Positions 1-6,879 of a stretch of 38,597 nt of DNA are shown piece by piece (positions within the stretch are counted from its first letter, which is position 1; each line of letters begins with the position of its first letter). The stretch is from the NCBI GenBank assembly GCA_946479615.1, contig CAMLGR010000027.1, forward strand, positions 1-38,597, written 5' to 3'. This DNA comes from an uncultured Bacteroidota bacterium (GTDB taxonomy: Bacteria > Bacteroidota > Bacteroidia > Chitinophagales > Chitinophagaceae). Position numbers and translations under genes: made by a program. The notes beneath the pieces were generated by a model. It was not told the origin of the DNA, searched no databases, and was given only the letters and a program-made list of their open reading frames with translations.

Positions 1-39
1 TTTTGCCACCTTTTAATTAAATGGTTGGTCTTTTTTATC

Positions 40-846
40 CTATTCCCTGAAATCACCCACTTCAAATGCGGCGCTGGCCATTACTATTCCCATAAAAAAA
101 ACATCGACGCTGTACTGGTTGGCTTTCCAGATCCCCGGTGTGGAAGATCCCCACCCGGTGGTGGTCGTATAGATAGTCGTTTGCGTATTGGGAGATATAT
201 ATACCAGTTCGGTAGATTTTCCTTTGAGCAGCCCGGCCTTATCCAGGAAATGATAGAAGAACTCCGCATAGAATCCCTTATCAGTTTTACTTTTGAATTT
301 TATCTCTGCACAGATGTAGCGGGTTTCATCTCCTTTAAATTTGCTATAATATTTCCGGTTAGGATCGTTTTGTATGTTTGATTCTCCTTCGAAAAGTTTC
401 ACCGATTCAATTTCAACATATCCATTGTTTTTCAACGCATCGGGACCCAGGTCCTCCACATGAAAAATAGTTTCGGCTACTACCACATTATCGATCACTG
501 CTTCCCACCGATAGTCGCCTACCGTCCAATACCCGCCGGCTTCCGCTACCCCCCAGCCATCCCGCACAAAAACAGCGTTATCGGTTTTACTTACTTTGAT
601 GCTTTGCTGACGTGTGCACAGCTTTACCGGGTTAGATGTTTTTAAAGTGCAATTCAGGGTAATCGTTACCTCCCAGTCCTGTTCATCAAACAATTTATTA
701 AAAAAAGAAAATTCTACATAGATGTAACTAAGTTCATAGCGATCAAATACGGTACGATATTTTTTAGTACCATCGGCCATCCACTCATCGCTGCCGTATA
801 CTTTCAATCCTTTTACAACAAATTTTGACTGCATTGCATTTTCCAT
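40..846 (-). CDS. Hypothetical protein with two tandem copies of one beta-rich domain
   Basis: No family recognised and no signal peptide. The 268 residues split into two halves of similar plan: about 6-130 and 140-265. Each half opens with a strand such as VKGLKVYG or IESVKLFEG, has a run of acidic and aromatic residues followed by YIYVEFSF or YICAEIKF, then a W-G segment (DGWGVAEAGGYW; TGWGSSTPGIW), and closes with a strand and an acidic turn (AETIFHVED; ASAAFEVGD). This is an internal duplication, probably of an immunoglobulin-like beta-sandwich (inferred). The start at 846 is used because no upstream in-frame extension is offered; a second Met lies four codons in. It is the last minus-strand gene of the accessory block, directly downstream of palindromic repeat copy A. 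Function unknown. Confidence 0.8.
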   Translation of the reverse strand: MENAMQSKFVVKGLKVYGSDEWMADGTKKYRTVFDRYELSYIYVEFSFFNKLFDEQDWEVTITLNCTLKTSNPVKLCTRQQSIKVSKTDNAVFVRDGWGVAEAGGYWTVGDYRWEAVIDNVVVAETIFHVEDLGPDALKNNGYVEIESVKLFEGESNIQNDPNRKYYSKFKGDETRYICAEIKFKSKTDKGFYAEFFYHFLDKAGLLKGKSTELVYISPNTQTTIYTTTTGWGSSTPGIWKANQYSVDVFFMGIVMASAAFEVGDFRE

Positions 847-861
847 GACAAAAATTATTTA

Positions 862-1010
862 CCTGACTATCGGGATATAGCCAGGTATTAAATCAAAAGT
901 CAAAATTAAAAAGTCAAAAATCAAAACCTTTACTGGTAGTTTTATCGCGATATTCATCAATTCCCGATTTTTTGACTTTTTAATTTTGACTTGACTACAT
1001 CCCGATAGCC
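862..1010. repeat. Palindromic intergenic element, copy A
   Basis: About 149 bp between two minus-strand genes. The two ends are inverted copies of each other (GACTATCGGGATATAG near 865 and CTACATCCCGATAGCC at 995-1010), and the inner flanks (AAAATTAAAAAGTCAAAA and TTTTTGACTTTTTAATTTT) are also inverted, so the element can fold into one long imperfect hairpin. A second copy in the same orientation lies at 6725-6875. It has no ORF. The shape suits a MITE-like or REP-like element, or a long-stem terminator. Confidence 0.8.
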
Positions 1011-1018
1011 AATATTAT

Positions 1019-1396
1019 TTAAACCTCTCTATAAAATTTTCCTCTCCATAAAAACACCGCCATCAGCAATTGCGTAATGGCAAAACATTTAAAGGCGAGG
1101 CTATACTCGCTACCGCTTAATGGTGCCACCGGGTAAAACAACAAGGTACTGACTACGGCGATGATAGCCAATATCCAGGGAGATGCCTGCCGTCGTCTTT
1201 CCTTTGGGAGCTTCTCCATCGCAAAGCTGTAACAAAACAACCCGGCAAAAACACCGGCTACGGCAAAGCATACCGACGGCATTTCAAACGCAGAAGCCAC
1301 CGCCAGCACGATATCACCCAACGTAGCTGCCAGCACCAACCCGGTATTTACAACGATAATATACAATAGTGTCAAAAAAAGAAATTTTGGCGTCAT
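1019..1396 (-). CDS. Small integral membrane protein, unknown function
   Basis: 125 residues with four predicted hydrophobic segments at about 4-24, 28-56, 72-90 and 103-118, separated by a basic, polar loop (EKLPKERRRQASP) at about 61-73. There is no recognisable enzymatic motif. The distribution of positive charge in the middle loop would put that loop in the cytoplasm. It is flanked by intergenic repeats on both sides (862-1010 and 1429-1536), so it is probably transcribed separately from the lipid-transfer-like operon upstream. The family could not be named. Confidence 0.7.
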   Translation of the reverse strand: MTPKFLFLTLLYIIVVNTGLVLAATLGDIVLAVASAFEMPSVCFAVAGVFAGLFCYSFAMEKLPKERRRQASPWILAIIAVVSTLLFYPVAPLSGSEYSLAFKCFAITQLLMAVFLWRGKFYREV

Positions 1397-1428
1397 TGCA
1401 TATATGGGACTTGGTGATAAAAATAAGC

Positions 1429-1536
1429 GTGTTAGATGTCAGGTGTTGGGTTTTAGGTTTTAGATTAGTATCCTTACAGAAAATATAATCATAACGGAAG
1501 ATCATTAACCAGTCGATCTACACTTAACACCTGGCA
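1429..1536. repeat. Intergenic palindrome of the GTGTTAGxTGTxAGGTGTT family, copy 1
   Basis: The left part reads GTGTTAGATGTCAGGTGTTG followed by GGTTTTAGGTTTTAGA; the right part carries CACTTAACACCTGGCAAC, the inverted form. The arms are separated by about 55 bp. The same words recur at 35815-35998, where the palindrome is longer. It lies between the membrane protein gene and the repeat-protein gene and contains no ORF. Confidence 0.6.
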
Positions 1537-1573
1537 ACAAAGAACGTTATTACTAAAATATCTGAAATTAATT

Positions 1574-1996
1574 TCACTTGGTGCCTGGCTTCTTTTTCGG
1601 CGGTGCTTCGACAGTTGGTGTTTCCTTTATGAAATCTGTAACAGCCTTTTCATGTTTTTGGGCCGTTATACTGCGTGATACCTGGCCACCTCCTGTTCTT
1701 ACGCTGTCAAGTGTCAGCTGATTGGCTTGTCCACCATTTGTCGGCTTTACCACTGCTTTTGCAGCTACCCTGCTTTTTGCGCTGTCGAGTGTCAGTTGAT
1801 TGCCTTGTGCACCGTTCACGCCAGGCTTCGTCGCTGCCTTTGCAGCTACACCGCTTTTTGCGCTGTCAAGCGTCAGTTGATTGGCTGGTGCACCGTTTAC
1901 TGCCGGCTTGGCCAGCGCTTTTCTTGCCGTCGTTTTCTGCGCCATAAGTCCTGTACAAAGAAGCAGGAAAGCCGCAAAGAGAAATGCTTTTTTCAT
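1574..1996 (-). CDS. Short exported protein with three 27-residue repeats
   Basis: Starting at the internal Met (1996) gives 140 residues beginning with a clean signal peptide (MKKAFLFAAFLLLCTGLMAQ); the earlier Met at 2017 overlaps the previous gene and would spoil the signal. Residues ~30-104 hold three near-identical units centred on NQLTLDSAKS, each spaced by AAKA and a KPxVNGA stretch. The tail is basic and Pro-rich. The sequence is Ala/Lys/Thr-rich and probably disordered. It follows the lipid-transfer-like lipoprotein gene by only 10 bp and is inferred to be the last gene of that operon. Function unknown; a secreted linker or surface-adhesive peptide is a guess only. Confidence 0.75.
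   Translation of the reverse strand: MKKAFLFAAFLLLCTGLMAQKTTARKALAKPAVNGAPANQLTLDSAKSGVAAKAATKPGVNGAQGNQLTLDSAKSRVAAKAVVKPTNGGQANQLTLDSVRTGGGQVSRSITAQKHEKAVTDFIKETPTVEAPPKKKPGTK
1684..1909 (-). repeat. Three 81-bp coding tandem repeats
   Basis: DNA counterpart of the three NQLTLDS units. The repeated DNA word (GCTGTCAAGTGTCAGCTGAT and close variants on the plus strand) recurs at an 81-bp step. Such in-frame units can gain or lose copies by slippage without breaking the frame. Confidence 0.75.
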
Positions 1997-2006
1997 TTGT
2001 ATTATT

Positions 2007-3680
2007 TTAAGGTTCATGATCTAAATATTTATCCCGGAATGAAATAGTTTCCACAGCCGCCTTTGACAGCACCGTGTCTTTACCCGAGACTAAGTTTTGA
2101 AGCAGGCTTGTCACATCAGGATGATCAATCAATCTCAATGCGAAAACAGCGACTTTTCGTACTCCGGGCGATACAGAGGGATTGTGGATATAGGAAGAAA
2201 GGATTGGCAAGAACCGGTAAGCTCCCGTATTGCCATACACGAGTAATTGCTGAAGCGTATCCGGGCTATTCTTCATATGCTCAACAATTACTTCAGTTAA
2301 TTCATCTGCTTTTTTTATATCGATTTGTCTAAGGTTTTTGATCATTCCACCCAATGTTAGCTGGGCTGTTGATACGATATCAGAATTTCCCGTGCCGGAA
2401 AAAGCCATGTCTTTAATAATATCCGCCGCCTTGCCCGTGGGCGTTGGTGAAGTGGCCAGCACCGGTAATAATTCTATCATCACCGATTCATCATCTCTCC
2501 TTGCCGACGCTATAGCGGCTAATTCATTTATCGAAAAAGGAGTTTCCACTGTAGCCAGTGCATGGCTCATCACCCTGAAAGTATCCGACCCTGGAGATGA
2601 CTTTTTTAACAGGGTTGCCATTTTACTGCAATCGGGTTCCGAAAGCCAGGCCAGTGCCCTGAATTTTTTCACCAGGTCACTTTCATATTGATTATCCTGG
2701 ATATTCACCAGCCTCAGCTTCGCCATGAGCGTTTCAAAATTGTCGTCTGCAAGGGTATTTTTATAAGCCATCCTGTTTATTTCTTCATCAGGGATGGGGT
2801 CGCTTAATGCAACTGCTTTCAGATAGCTCCCGGATTGTTGCAACTTTTCAAATGCCTGCAAGGCTTCATGGTTTATGGTGGTTGCTGACAATAGCTTATA
2901 CTCCGTTCTGCTGCCGGATGCAACAATGGTATCTGCACCAAACATGGTAACAAGCGATTCTGAAATGCTTATTCTTTGCACCGTACCGTTTGTATCAATA
3001 ATGATAGTTGTTTTACTGTCGGGGAAAAATTTCTGACCCTTTTTTGCCGATTTTATTTTTTCGTACCCGCTATTTATTTTCAGGTATTCTATGCTGTCTG
3101 CACTTTTATGAACGATCTCATAATTTGCTTCAAATAAACCCACGGTATTTTCTTCTGTTACCTGCCAGCTTTGCGTTGCTTCCGGAAGCAACACAGCCTG
3201 TGTATTGCTTAGTATATTTTTTACAATACCTGCAGTTATATGAGAAACTGCCGTATCTGTTTTTACAGCCAGGATATTCCCGGTTACGGACATTTCCGCA
3301 AAAACGGGCATGGTCATTTCTTTCATAATCATACCGGCATCTACAGGCAATGCGCCGCTTTCAATCTGTACATCGGGCTGTATGATTTCAAAGCACACCT
3401 GCATCCTGTCTCCGGCAGATGCGATGATCGTTTTTTTAATTTTACACTGAATGGCCACTCCCGTTGCCTGCACCGAAGGCCTGAGAAAAAAGGGCTGTGC
3501 TTTAACAGTGGAATCCGTGCTGTAAAGCATTTGTATATCGCTGTAGCCGGTGCCTTCCCCAGTATATGAATACACAAACTGCTCGCCAGCATTAACCCTG
3601 CTGGTGGCAACCGGTTTACTCTTATAAAAGCAACCGGTACATACGCACACTAACAGGAAAGAAACAGTTATTACTCTCAT
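2007..3680 (-). CDS. Lipoprotein resembling the large lipid transfer (vitellogenin N) module
   Basis: The start at the second Met (3680) gives 557 residues with a short hydrophobic signal ending in VCVCTGC, so lipidation at Cys17 is likely, though the lipobox is not canonical. Residues ~30-265 are beta-rich and carry, in order, QFVYSYTGEGTG, an IQCKIKKTIIA strand, ITAGIVKNIL followed by VTEENTVGLFEANYEI, matching the order of features in the N-sheet of apoB/vitellogenin (YxYxxE, INCKVEL, LNIKRGI, then a GxCxxxYxV strand). Residues ~270-557 are an alpha-helical repeat region ending with a LVYGNTG, ILSSYI, VRKVAVFALRLI pattern, as in the helical superhelix of that family. By known family biology these modules bind lipid and load lipoproteins. 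Bacterial role is inferred: periplasmic or surface lipid handling. HEAT-repeat lipoprotein is the conservative alternative. Confidence 0.6.
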   Translation of the reverse strand: MRVITVSFLLVCVCTGCFYKSKPVATSRVNAGEQFVYSYTGEGTGYSDIQMLYSTDSTVKAQPFFLRPSVQATGVAIQCKIKKTIIASAGDRMQVCFEIIQPDVQIESGALPVDAGMIMKEMTMPVFAEMSVTGNILAVKTDTAVSHITAGIVKNILSNTQAVLLPEATQSWQVTEENTVGLFEANYEIVHKSADSIEYLKINSGYEKIKSAKKGQKFFPDSKTTIIIDTNGTVQRISISESLVTMFGADTIVASGSRTEYKLLSATTINHEALQAFEKLQQSGSYLKAVALSDPIPDEEINRMAYKNTLADDNFETLMAKLRLVNIQDNQYESDLVKKFRALAWLSEPDCSKMATLLKKSSPGSDTFRVMSHALATVETPFSINELAAIASARRDDESVMIELLPVLATSPTPTGKAADIIKDMAFSGTGNSDIVSTAQLTLGGMIKNLRQIDIKKADELTEVIVEHMKNSPDTLQQLLVYGNTGAYRFLPILSSYIHNPSVSPGVRKVAVFALRLIDHPDVTSLLQNLVSGKDTVLSKAAVETISFRDKYLDHEP

Positions 3681-3709
3681 GGCGACAGAACGAAGTATGA
3701 GCACACTGT

Positions 3710-5266
3710 TTATAAATTATTAATTACATTATTACTGCCTCCTTCCACAAAGGTGCCGGATGCTTTAATCCCACCCCATTCACAAAAGGGAACTTCTCCC
3801 AAACGATGGCATCCTACCCATGGACAACAAATATCTGCATAGCCATAAAGGCGGCCGCTTAGCATAGTGAGATCATAGCCTATATAGTAATTATAACCAA
3901 CAACAATCTGGTCGGCGTTTTGAGACCAGATACCGACATAACTATTAAGAGGTATACTCCCCTTTAGAAAGGTTATGTCAACTCCCGCCCCAACAGTCGC
4001 GATGCCTGCGACAGAAGCACCTCCTTCAGCGTAGCCTTTCAGATCCATTACCGGCGCTGCTTCCAGGCTTACGACAGTGCGGAAAATGGAACAATTATAA
4101 TTGAGGCCAACAGATCCCTTCACACCTATCTTGCCGCTAAAACCAACACCACAACAAATAGGTATATTGATTGGGACAGCATAGTCGAAATTCCTTGCAT
4201 TGTTTTTGGTAAAGGTTTTTTCCTGTGTAAAGTTTTGAGTCGCATTTAAGATGGTAATACCGGCCAGTTGAATCTGCTCTTTAACAGTCATTGGTTTGCT
4301 TGTATTTGCCGGGGCGAACACTTCTACTTCGCCCGTTAACAGATCCAGTGAATTGTTATGAATCTCACCATATACTTTAGCTTTAGCGTTAATCTTAAAT
4401 TCCGACATACTACTGCCGGGGCTTTGCTGGTTATACGGGTATATTTTTGCAGACCTCAACAGAGAGGTCTGAACGCCGGCCTTAAAAGTTGATGCATTAC
4501 CTATGGACCAGTCTTTTGTTGATATATCGGAAATCACTTTTAATGCGCCCGTTGTAGTGCTATTGCCGGTAGTTGCAGTTAAATCCTTTAAATCTTTAAC
4601 CGGCGCATTGGTAGTGCCACGATTTTTTAAAGGGTTACCGGTTTTTTTCGTATCTGCAATTGTATTATCGGTTGGAGAAACGTTCAGATTTCCGCGGGCA
4701 TCTACCAAAAACCTGGTTTCCGACAGCTTTTTTTTCTCAGTATCGCTATATTTTCCAAAAGGGTTTAGCCTGAGGTTGCCGATCGTTTTGTCGGCTGGAG
4801 AAAGGGACTTCAACTCAGTTTCTGATTTTAACGGGCCGATTTTCTTCGTCAATTCCGGAACCTGGCGATCCAGTTCGGAAGCAGGTGTAGCCATATTGAC
4901 TATATACGTTGATCTATTGTCCCGGATGGAATACCCTTTGGCATTTTGATCTTTTTCAATCTCATTTAGTTTAGCAAAAAACTCCCTTGCAGTTATTTTT
5001 CTTCCGTTAATGACAGTAGTTTCATCCGGAGCTATTCTTCTGCCTTTTAAGTCAACCATTTCAATCGGTTTGAAAGGGATAGCAGGTCTCGTTTTTACCT
5101 TCAGCCTGCTTTCAGATTCTGGGATGTCAACTTTTGTCAGTTCCCGCTTGACTATGGGACTTTGCGCAGCAGTTTGTTTTAGCCGGGTATAGGGATCCTG
5201 TCCCATGGACCGGTAAATACCAATGAAAAAAATACACGAGAGAAAAAGAAACAATGTCTTTTTCAT
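3710..5266 (-). CDS. Large exported beta-rich protein, unknown
   Basis: 518 residues with a signal peptide (MKKTLFLFLSCIFFIGIYRS, likely cut after MGQ). Residues ~25-250 are Lys/Thr/Asn-rich and low in structure, with short motifs such as KKTGNPLKNRG. Residues ~250-518 are beta-rich, with alternating hydrophobic strands and Gly-rich turns (GKIGVKGSVGLNYN; GASVAGIATVGAGVDITF) and clustered Cys at about 480, 481, 486 and 495 plus an earlier CC pair, which suggests disulfides in the periplasm or outside the cell. The next gene, 30 bp on, encodes the lipid-transfer-like lipoprotein. In eukaryotes the lipid-transfer module is followed by beta-sheet domains that line the lipid cavity; that this separate protein plays such a part is only a hypothesis. 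No catalytic motif seen. Confidence 0.75.
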   Translation of the reverse strand: MKKTLFLFLSCIFFIGIYRSMGQDPYTRLKQTAAQSPIVKRELTKVDIPESESRLKVKTRPAIPFKPIEMVDLKGRRIAPDETTVINGRKITAREFFAKLNEIEKDQNAKGYSIRDNRSTYIVNMATPASELDRQVPELTKKIGPLKSETELKSLSPADKTIGNLRLNPFGKYSDTEKKKLSETRFLVDARGNLNVSPTDNTIADTKKTGNPLKNRGTTNAPVKDLKDLTATTGNSTTTGALKVISDISTKDWSIGNASTFKAGVQTSLLRSAKIYPYNQQSPGSSMSEFKINAKAKVYGEIHNNSLDLLTGEVEVFAPANTSKPMTVKEQIQLAGITILNATQNFTQEKTFTKNNARNFDYAVPINIPICCGVGFSGKIGVKGSVGLNYNCSIFRTVVSLEAAPVMDLKGYAEGGASVAGIATVGAGVDITFLKGSIPLNSYVGIWSQNADQIVVGYNYYIGYDLTMLSGRLYGYADICCPWVGCHRLGEVPFCEWGGIKASGTFVEGGSNNVINNL

Positions 5267-5348
5267 GTTTTTTATATTTAATGATGAATAAATAACAATT
5301 GCTAAATCCGATCAGATCTTCCTGTATGTGAGCGCCCGCATCAGCATC

Positions 5349-5786
5349 TTATCTTTTGCCGGCAGCAGGTATCGTAAGTTTTCTCCAATTACCGCTGGAA
5401 TGAGTAATAGAAATGTTTTTCTCCGGGTTAAGAACCACATCCATGCTGCAACCATTCACGCAATGAATTTCAGTTCTTGTAAAAGCCACCCCCTGATCAC
5501 CCGCCTTGTTAGCAGTTGTGCACCTGCATCTGAAAGCGCCGGTGGTTTCACCGTTTGGTTTTTGTACAACAATCACCCGGCTACTGTCAAGGAACAGTAC
5601 ACGGTAACCCTTCTTAAGCGCTACGTTACCATTTTCCATTGCAGTGCCTTCGGGCAACAGGGCTATGGCCGTGTCTATGTTGACATACCGGTCATGCGCA
5701 TCTTTTACTTCCGATCTCTTACCTGATTGCGCATTTACTGCGACAACAAAAAACAGGATCGTTGATAATAACAATACTCTTGTCAT
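5349..5786 (-). CDS. Small exported protein with four conserved-looking Cys
   Basis: 145 residues, signal peptide to about residue 20 (MTRVLLLSTILFFVVAVNAQ). The mature part has a strand-rich body and a Cys pattern CxC at 87/89 and CxxxC at 109/113 (FRCRC; HCVNGC), which could form two disulfides or bind a metal. No family recognised. Same strand as the large beta-rich gene 82 bp downstream and the small helical gene 46 bp upstream, so probably part of the same exported-protein operon. Confidence 0.7.
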   Translation of the reverse strand: MTRVLLLSTILFFVVAVNAQSGKRSEVKDAHDRYVNIDTAIALLPEGTAMENGNVALKKGYRVLFLDSSRVIVVQKPNGETTGAFRCRCTTANKAGDQGVAFTRTEIHCVNGCSMDVVLNPEKNISITHSSGNWRKLTIPAAGKR

Positions 5787-5832
5787 AACAGGTTTACCTT
5801 AACATCAATCATCTTATGCGCTATTTACCGGG

Positions 5833-6174
5833 CTAGTTTTGATTTTGTGGTTTGGTTATAATACTATCCTGGGGCAGGGCTACGAGACTGTCTGTAACCA
5901 GAGTTACTGGTTGGCCCGGATCGCTGGCTTTTTGATCCTTATTTTTTTTCTTTTTAAAAAGACCATGTACTTTCTTATCGGCTTTGTCCAAAGCTGTATC
6001 TGTGGCTTTGTCTGCCGGGTTATTAATGACTTTGTCCACTACCTTCGTAGTGGAACGGTCAACTGAATTATCTACGGCAGATTTTGCCTTATCTTTCAAA
6101 TTCTTCAGCAATTGTGCCTGCACCATACATCCGGCACCAACGGTGAGGAAGAGAATAAAAATTAGTTTCTTCAT
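5833..6174 (-). CDS. Small exported, charged helical protein
   Basis: 113 residues. Signal peptide MKKLIFILFLTVGAGCMVQA, with cleavage expected at AQA/QLL; the Cys in the signal does not sit in a good lipobox. The mature part is an amphipathic, Lys/Asp-rich helix (LLKNLKDKAKSAVDN, then repeated DKAxD words) to about residue 70, a basic patch KKKKNK, and a Val/Pro/Gln-rich tail. Proteins of this style are common and uncharacterised in Bacteroidota. Probable first gene of the operon that includes the lipid-transfer-like lipoprotein. It is preceded by a palindromic repeat. Confidence 0.65.
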   Translation of the reverse strand: MKKLIFILFLTVGAGCMVQAQLLKNLKDKAKSAVDNSVDRSTTKVVDKVINNPADKATDTALDKADKKVHGLFKKKKNKDQKASDPGQPVTLVTDSLVALPQDSIITKPQNQN

Positions 6175-6202
6175 TGTTTTATATTTTAGCGTTTATCTTC
6201 TA

Positions 6203-6308
6203 TATGGTCCTATGTGGTAAAACTTACGCCATAGTATTATGAAACACTTTCAAACCAGGAGGTTTTTGTTTACCACATAGGATCATAGAAACATAGGGCC
6301 ACATAGGA
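6203..6308. repeat. Palindrome of the CTATGTGG/CTCTGTGG family, copy 1
   Basis: The left arm TATGGTCCTATGTGGTAAA (from 6203) pairs almost perfectly with TTTACCACATAGGATCATA (ending 6287), loop ~45 bp, followed by a further word ACATAGGGCCACATAGGA. The words CTxTGTGG and GGCCCT are shared with the larger palindrome at 34637-34764, so the two look like members of one family. Sits in the leader of the operon that starts at 6174. Confidence 0.7.
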
Positions 6309-6356
6309 GAACCTTATTCTTCCGGAGAGCCTGCTATTTTTTGACTGATCATCAGT

Positions 6357-6707
6357 TTACCGCTTAATCGCATCCATTAATTTATCTACGCTCATTGCGC
6401 CGCGGTTGAACTCGTGCTTCGTGCCATCGGCAAGTGTTACAATAACCTTCTTCGATAAAAAGCCCTTTTGTGCATCTACCTGGCTTATATCTGCCTTACT
6501 GATGGAATAAATAATATCCTTATCTTCTTTGTTAAAGCTGACATGATACGATGCAGGATTATACCCCGCATCGTACAAGGTGCGGTAAACAAGCCGCTGA
6601 TCGGTAACAGTTAGACTGCCATTAAATTTTTTTCCGCCGGGCGGTGTATAGAACAGCATCCATGTATCTATGGCAGTTTCGCCAGGCAGGAGTGTGATCT
6701 TGCTCAT
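6357..6707 (-). CDS. GRAM/PH-like domain protein
   Basis: 116 residues, no signal peptide, so cytoplasmic. The pattern fits a small PH-like fold: LLPGETAIDTW, then GSLTVTDQRLVYRT, a run to IIYSISKADISQVDAQKG, KKVIVTLADGTKHEF and a C-terminal helix (MSVDKLMDAIKR). GRAM-like domains of this type usually contact membranes or act as adaptors; the specific role here is unknown. Both flanks are repeats, so it is probably transcribed alone. It lies between the two copies of the 150-bp palindromic element. Confidence 0.65.
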   Translation of the reverse strand: MSKITLLPGETAIDTWMLFYTPPGGKKFNGSLTVTDQRLVYRTLYDAGYNPASYHVSFNKEDKDIIYSISKADISQVDAQKGFLSKKVIVTLADGTKHEFNRGAMSVDKLMDAIKR

Positions 6708-6724
6708 ATTACTTCTTTTCTAAG

Positions 6725-6875
6725 TGACTGTCGGGATGTAGTCAGGTCAAAATTAAAAAGTCAAAAATCAAAACCTTTGCCGGTAGTTTTATTGCGATGT
6801 CCATCAATTCCTGGTTTTCTGACTTTTTAATTTTTATTTTTGATTCAAGACCCGGCTACATCCCGATAGCCGGTC
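6725..6875. repeat. Palindromic intergenic element, copy B
   Basis: Same orientation and organisation as copy A at 862-1010: outer inverted ends (GACTGTCGGGATGTAG; CTACATCCCGATAGCC), inner inverted A/T-rich flanks, and a shared central sequence (AAAACCTTTxCxGGTAGTTTTAT). By eye about nine in ten bases of the central ~88 bp agree between copies. As in copy A it lies between a stop codon and the start of the next minus-strand gene. Confidence 0.8.
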
Positions 6876-6879
6876 TTTT

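Noticed and set aside
6344..6356. ACTGATCATCAGT dyad at the end of the GRAM-like gene, compared with the dyad at 30136
   Set aside because: Only the TGATCATCA core is shared and it sits at a gene end, so a common regulator is not supported.
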